From assembly GCF_009938165.1 (NCBI RefSeq), contig NZ_AP019649.1, forward strand, positions 930,001-994,000: DNA of 64,000 bases, given 5' to 3'. Below are positions 62,118-64,000 of the stretch, one piece after another; the first letter of the stretch is position 1, and every line of letters begins with the position of its first letter. The position numbers and the translations under genes are program-made. The notes below the pieces were generated by a model, which saw only the letters and a list, made by a program, of their open reading frames with translations, was not told where the DNA came from and searched no databases. This DNA is from Vibrio taketomensis (GTDB lineage: Bacteria > Pseudomonadota > Gammaproteobacteria > Enterobacterales > Vibrionaceae).

Positions 62118-62828
62118 ATGAGCTATCACGTTTTAGTTGTAGAAGACGACGCAGTGACTCGCAGTAAGCTAGTTGGTTACTTTCAAAATGAAGGTTACAC
62201 CGTTAGCGAAGCGGAGAGTGGCGAGCAGATGCGCGACACGCTACAAAGTAATTCGATTGACCTAGTAATGCTAGACATCAATCTTCCTGGTGAAGATGGT
62301 TTGATGTTGACGCGTGAACTTCGTAGTCAATCGGACATTGGAATTATCCTGGTAACAGGACGCACGGATAGCATTGATAAGATCGTAGGCCTAGAAATGG
62401 GCGCAGACGATTATGTAACCAAACCATTCGAGCTTCGTGAATTGTTGGTTCGCGTTAAAAACTTGCTGTGGCGTATTTCTGCCGCGCGTAACGCGGACAG
62501 CATGGTTGAGCAAAAAAATGATACCAACATTGTGCGTTTCGGTGAGTGGATGTTTGATATCCAACGCCGTGCATTGAGCCGCAATGGTGAACCGGTAAAA
62601 TTGACAAAAGCAGAATACGAATTGTTAGTCGCACTTTCTTCATACCCGAACCAAGTGCTAAGTCGCGAGCGTATTTTGAATATGATCAGCCACCGTGTCG
62701 ATGCGCCGAATGACCGTACGATTGATGTACTGATTCGTCGTATGCGCGCGAAGATGGAATTTGATCCGAAGAATCCACAGATTTTTGTGACGGTTCATGG
62801 CGAAGGCTACATGTTCGCTGGTGATTAG
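62118..62828 (+). CDS. torR: Two-component response regulator TorR
   Basis: TorR activates tor genes when TMAO is present. The 236-residue OmpR-family protein has the acidic pair in VVEDDAVTR, the phospho-acceptor in LVMLDINLPGEDG, the lysine in DYVTKPFELRELL, and a winged helix (PVKLTKAEYELLVALSSYPN, DAPNDRTIDVLIRRMRAKME). Together with adjacent torD this fits TorR rather than ArcA, a close relative. The sensor TorS and TorT are not in the window. Confidence 0.88.
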   Translation: MSYHVLVVEDDAVTRSKLVGYFQNEGYTVSEAESGEQMRDTLQSNSIDLVMLDINLPGEDGLMLTRELRSQSDIGIILVTGRTDSIDKIVGLEMGADDYVTKPFELRELLVRVKNLLWRISAARNADSMVEQKNDTNIVRFGEWMFDIQRRALSRNGEPVKLTKAEYELLVALSSYPNQVLSRERILNMISHRVDAPNDRTIDVLIRRMRAKMEFDPKNPQIFVTVHGEGYMFAGD

Positions 62829-62843
62829 TCGCTAAGCATCAAT

Positions 62844-62876
62844 AAAAAAACCGAAGCTAATGCTTCGGTTTTTTTA
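62844..62876. terminator. Bidirectional terminator between torR and elyC
   Basis: AAAAAAACCGAAGC and GCTTCGGTTTTTTT pair around TAAT, with T-runs on both strands. Confidence 0.9.
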
Positions 62877-62901
62877 TGTCTAATTCGCTATCAGCGTAGC
62901 G

Positions 62902-63705
62902 TTATACTCGGCTTTCAGAGGCTTCAATGCTTTTCTCTTCGTAGTCAGAAACCCAATTACGTAGCGATTGCCAAATACGGCCTAGTGTTTCATGCCAGTA
63001 TTGCTCGGTTTGCTCTAGGTAAATCGCTTTCGGAGTGTATTTACTCCAGAATTGATGAATCTCGTTTTGCGCTAAGTAGTTGGTCGGCGCTGGGTAAGGG
63101 TCAAGGCCTGCAGAATGGAACTCGTTCAACGCGCGCTGCATGTGGCTCGCTGAAGTCACTAACACCACTTGTTTACGTTTAACGAATGCAGCAGCTTGGC
63201 GCGCTTCTTCCCATGTGTCTTTGGCGGTTTCTAGCAAAATAATGTCAGATTTTGATACGCCCAAGGCAAGTGCCACTTTGGCCATCATGCGAGCATTGCT
63301 CACTTCTGTACCGCCCGAGTAGCCAGACAAAATCAATTTAGAGCCAGGATAAATGCGCATGATGCGAATTCCTTCCGCCAAACGCATTAATGCCGTGCGG
63401 CTCAACTCTGATGTTGGTGGGATTTCATCATCAACAACATGCCCACTGCCCAACACCATCACATAATCAATCGATTTGTCGACAGGCAAAAAGGTCGTGA
63501 ACTGGCGCTCTAGTGGCATCAGTAAGCGTGATGTGACCGGTTGGAATGATACGAGGAAAATACCAATAAAAGAGAACAGCACCACAAAACAGCCGGTTTT
63601 CTGCTTTCTGGTAAACATAATTAGCATTAAGCCGAAGAAACCAATGATAAGCATCGCTGGTAATGGCATAAGCAATGAAGATAAGACTTTTTTCAGCTCA
63701 AACAT
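62902..63705 (-). CDS. elyC: DUF218 family envelope biogenesis factor ElyC
   Basis: ElyC is an inner-membrane protein of peptidoglycan and lipid-carrier metabolism. The 267-residue protein has two N-terminal membrane segments (about 13-33 and 38-58) and the DUF218 motif IDYVMVLGSGHVVDDEIPP, SKLILSGYSGGTEVSNARMM and KQVVLVTSASHMQRALNEF. It fits the E. coli ElyC length. Confidence 0.9.
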   Translation of the reverse strand: MFELKKVLSSLLMPLPAMLIIGFFGLMLIMFTRKQKTGCFVVLFSFIGIFLVSFQPVTSRLLMPLERQFTTFLPVDKSIDYVMVLGSGHVVDDEIPPTSELSRTALMRLAEGIRIMRIYPGSKLILSGYSGGTEVSNARMMAKVALALGVSKSDIILLETAKDTWEEARQAAAFVKRKQVVLVTSASHMQRALNEFHSAGLDPYPAPTNYLAQNEIHQFWSKYTPKAIYLEQTEQYWHETLGRIWQSLRNWVSDYEEKSIEASESRV

Positions 63706-64000
63706 ACATAAATAGTCCGAAAAACACCAGTTGATTATAAAATAAGAGAATCCCTATTTATATCTGCCTTTCTTGTGACAGAATAGCGGAATAGAGGGTC
63801 TTATGGCCTTTTGATATGATTTTTGTAGTTGTTTGTTGATTCTTTGCACAAAGCGAGGAATTAAGCAGCGAGTTTCCTGAATCGAAACACACGCACTTTG
63901 CCGCTTAGGGCATATCAGACACTACGCAAAGGGTTCGAACCATGCGTCCCGAATAAAGATTTTACTCTTTAGTGGAGAGGATTCTCGTTTAGCATCGCTA
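63706..64000. other. Gap at the right edge of the window
   Basis: I see no gene here. The stretch GGGTTCGAACC near 63931-63941 looks like a tRNA T-loop but lacks a paired stem. Confidence 0.5.

Noticed and set aside
63931..63941. GGGTTCGAACC resembling a tRNA T-loop
   Set aside because: The flanking bases do not form the T-stem or an acceptor stem.

Overview
The window looks like chromosome I of a marine Vibrio (Gammaproteobacteria, about mid-40s % GC by eye). The order aphB - RssB-like regulator - ybaN - apt - dnaX - ybaB - recR, the order glgC - glgA - ... - tfoY - purR - torD / torR, and a c-di-GMP-I riboswitch ahead of a TfoX/Sxy-family gene are arrangements I associate with Vibrio cholerae and relatives. 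The species cannot be fixed from sequence alone.

Layout. 1-6.2 kb: fatty-acid block (fadL, an ECF sigma factor with a DUF3379 partner, fadI-fadJ behind a FadR-like operator), with a candidate small RNA in the 695-base gap before fadI. 6.3-12.1 kb: TMAO respiration (torC-torA), an orphan tryptophan synthase beta chain and a YdjA-type nitroreductase. 12.1-19.1 kb: aphB, a broken RssB-like response regulator, a 43-residue membrane protein, ybaN, and apt-dnaX-ybaB-recR; dnaX carries an E. coli-like programmed -1 frameshift signal. 19.1-22.7 kb: aqpZ, ridA with a YheO/DauR-type regulator, and small stress and cysteine-cluster proteins. 22.7-27.4 kb: cyanide-insensitive type cytochrome bd oxidase with its DUF2474 partner, a solitary nqrB paralogue, a DUF2256 protein and an SDR. 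27.5-30.3 kb: a Fur- and FNR-box-preceded feoA-feoB-(Cys-rich partner) operon that is heavily frameshifted. 30.4-48.8 kb: MscS channel, BCCT transporter, ChaN lipoprotein, rlmA, yeaD-gapA, msrB, yeaC, YchJ, a degenerate EAL-HDOD protein, lpxH, ppiB, cysS, tdk, infA, bpt-aat and a glycine-zipper protein. 48.9-57 kb: aroA, yciN, topA, glgCA. 57-64 kb: hydrolase, DUF2007, TVP38 protein, riboswitch-tfoY, purR, torD divergent from torR, and elyC.

How the genes work together. Several blocks serve low-oxygen life: TMAO reductase (torCA) with its chaperone and regulator 50 kb away (torD, torR), a bd/CIO oxidase, Fe(II) uptake with an FNR box, and an extra Nqr subunit. The fad block is under an apparent FadR operator.

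A recurring oddity is single-base indels, mostly losses in short homopolymers, that break otherwise conserved genes: fadL, the RssB-like gene, feoA, feoB several times, the feoB-associated gene, mscS start, a DUF2989 lipoprotein start, the EAL-HDOD gene, bpt and the glycine-zipper gene. I read this mainly as sequencing or assembly error rather than real decay, and I reconstruct the intended reading frames in the entries. I saw no insertion sequence, prophage, CRISPR array, rRNA or tRNA.
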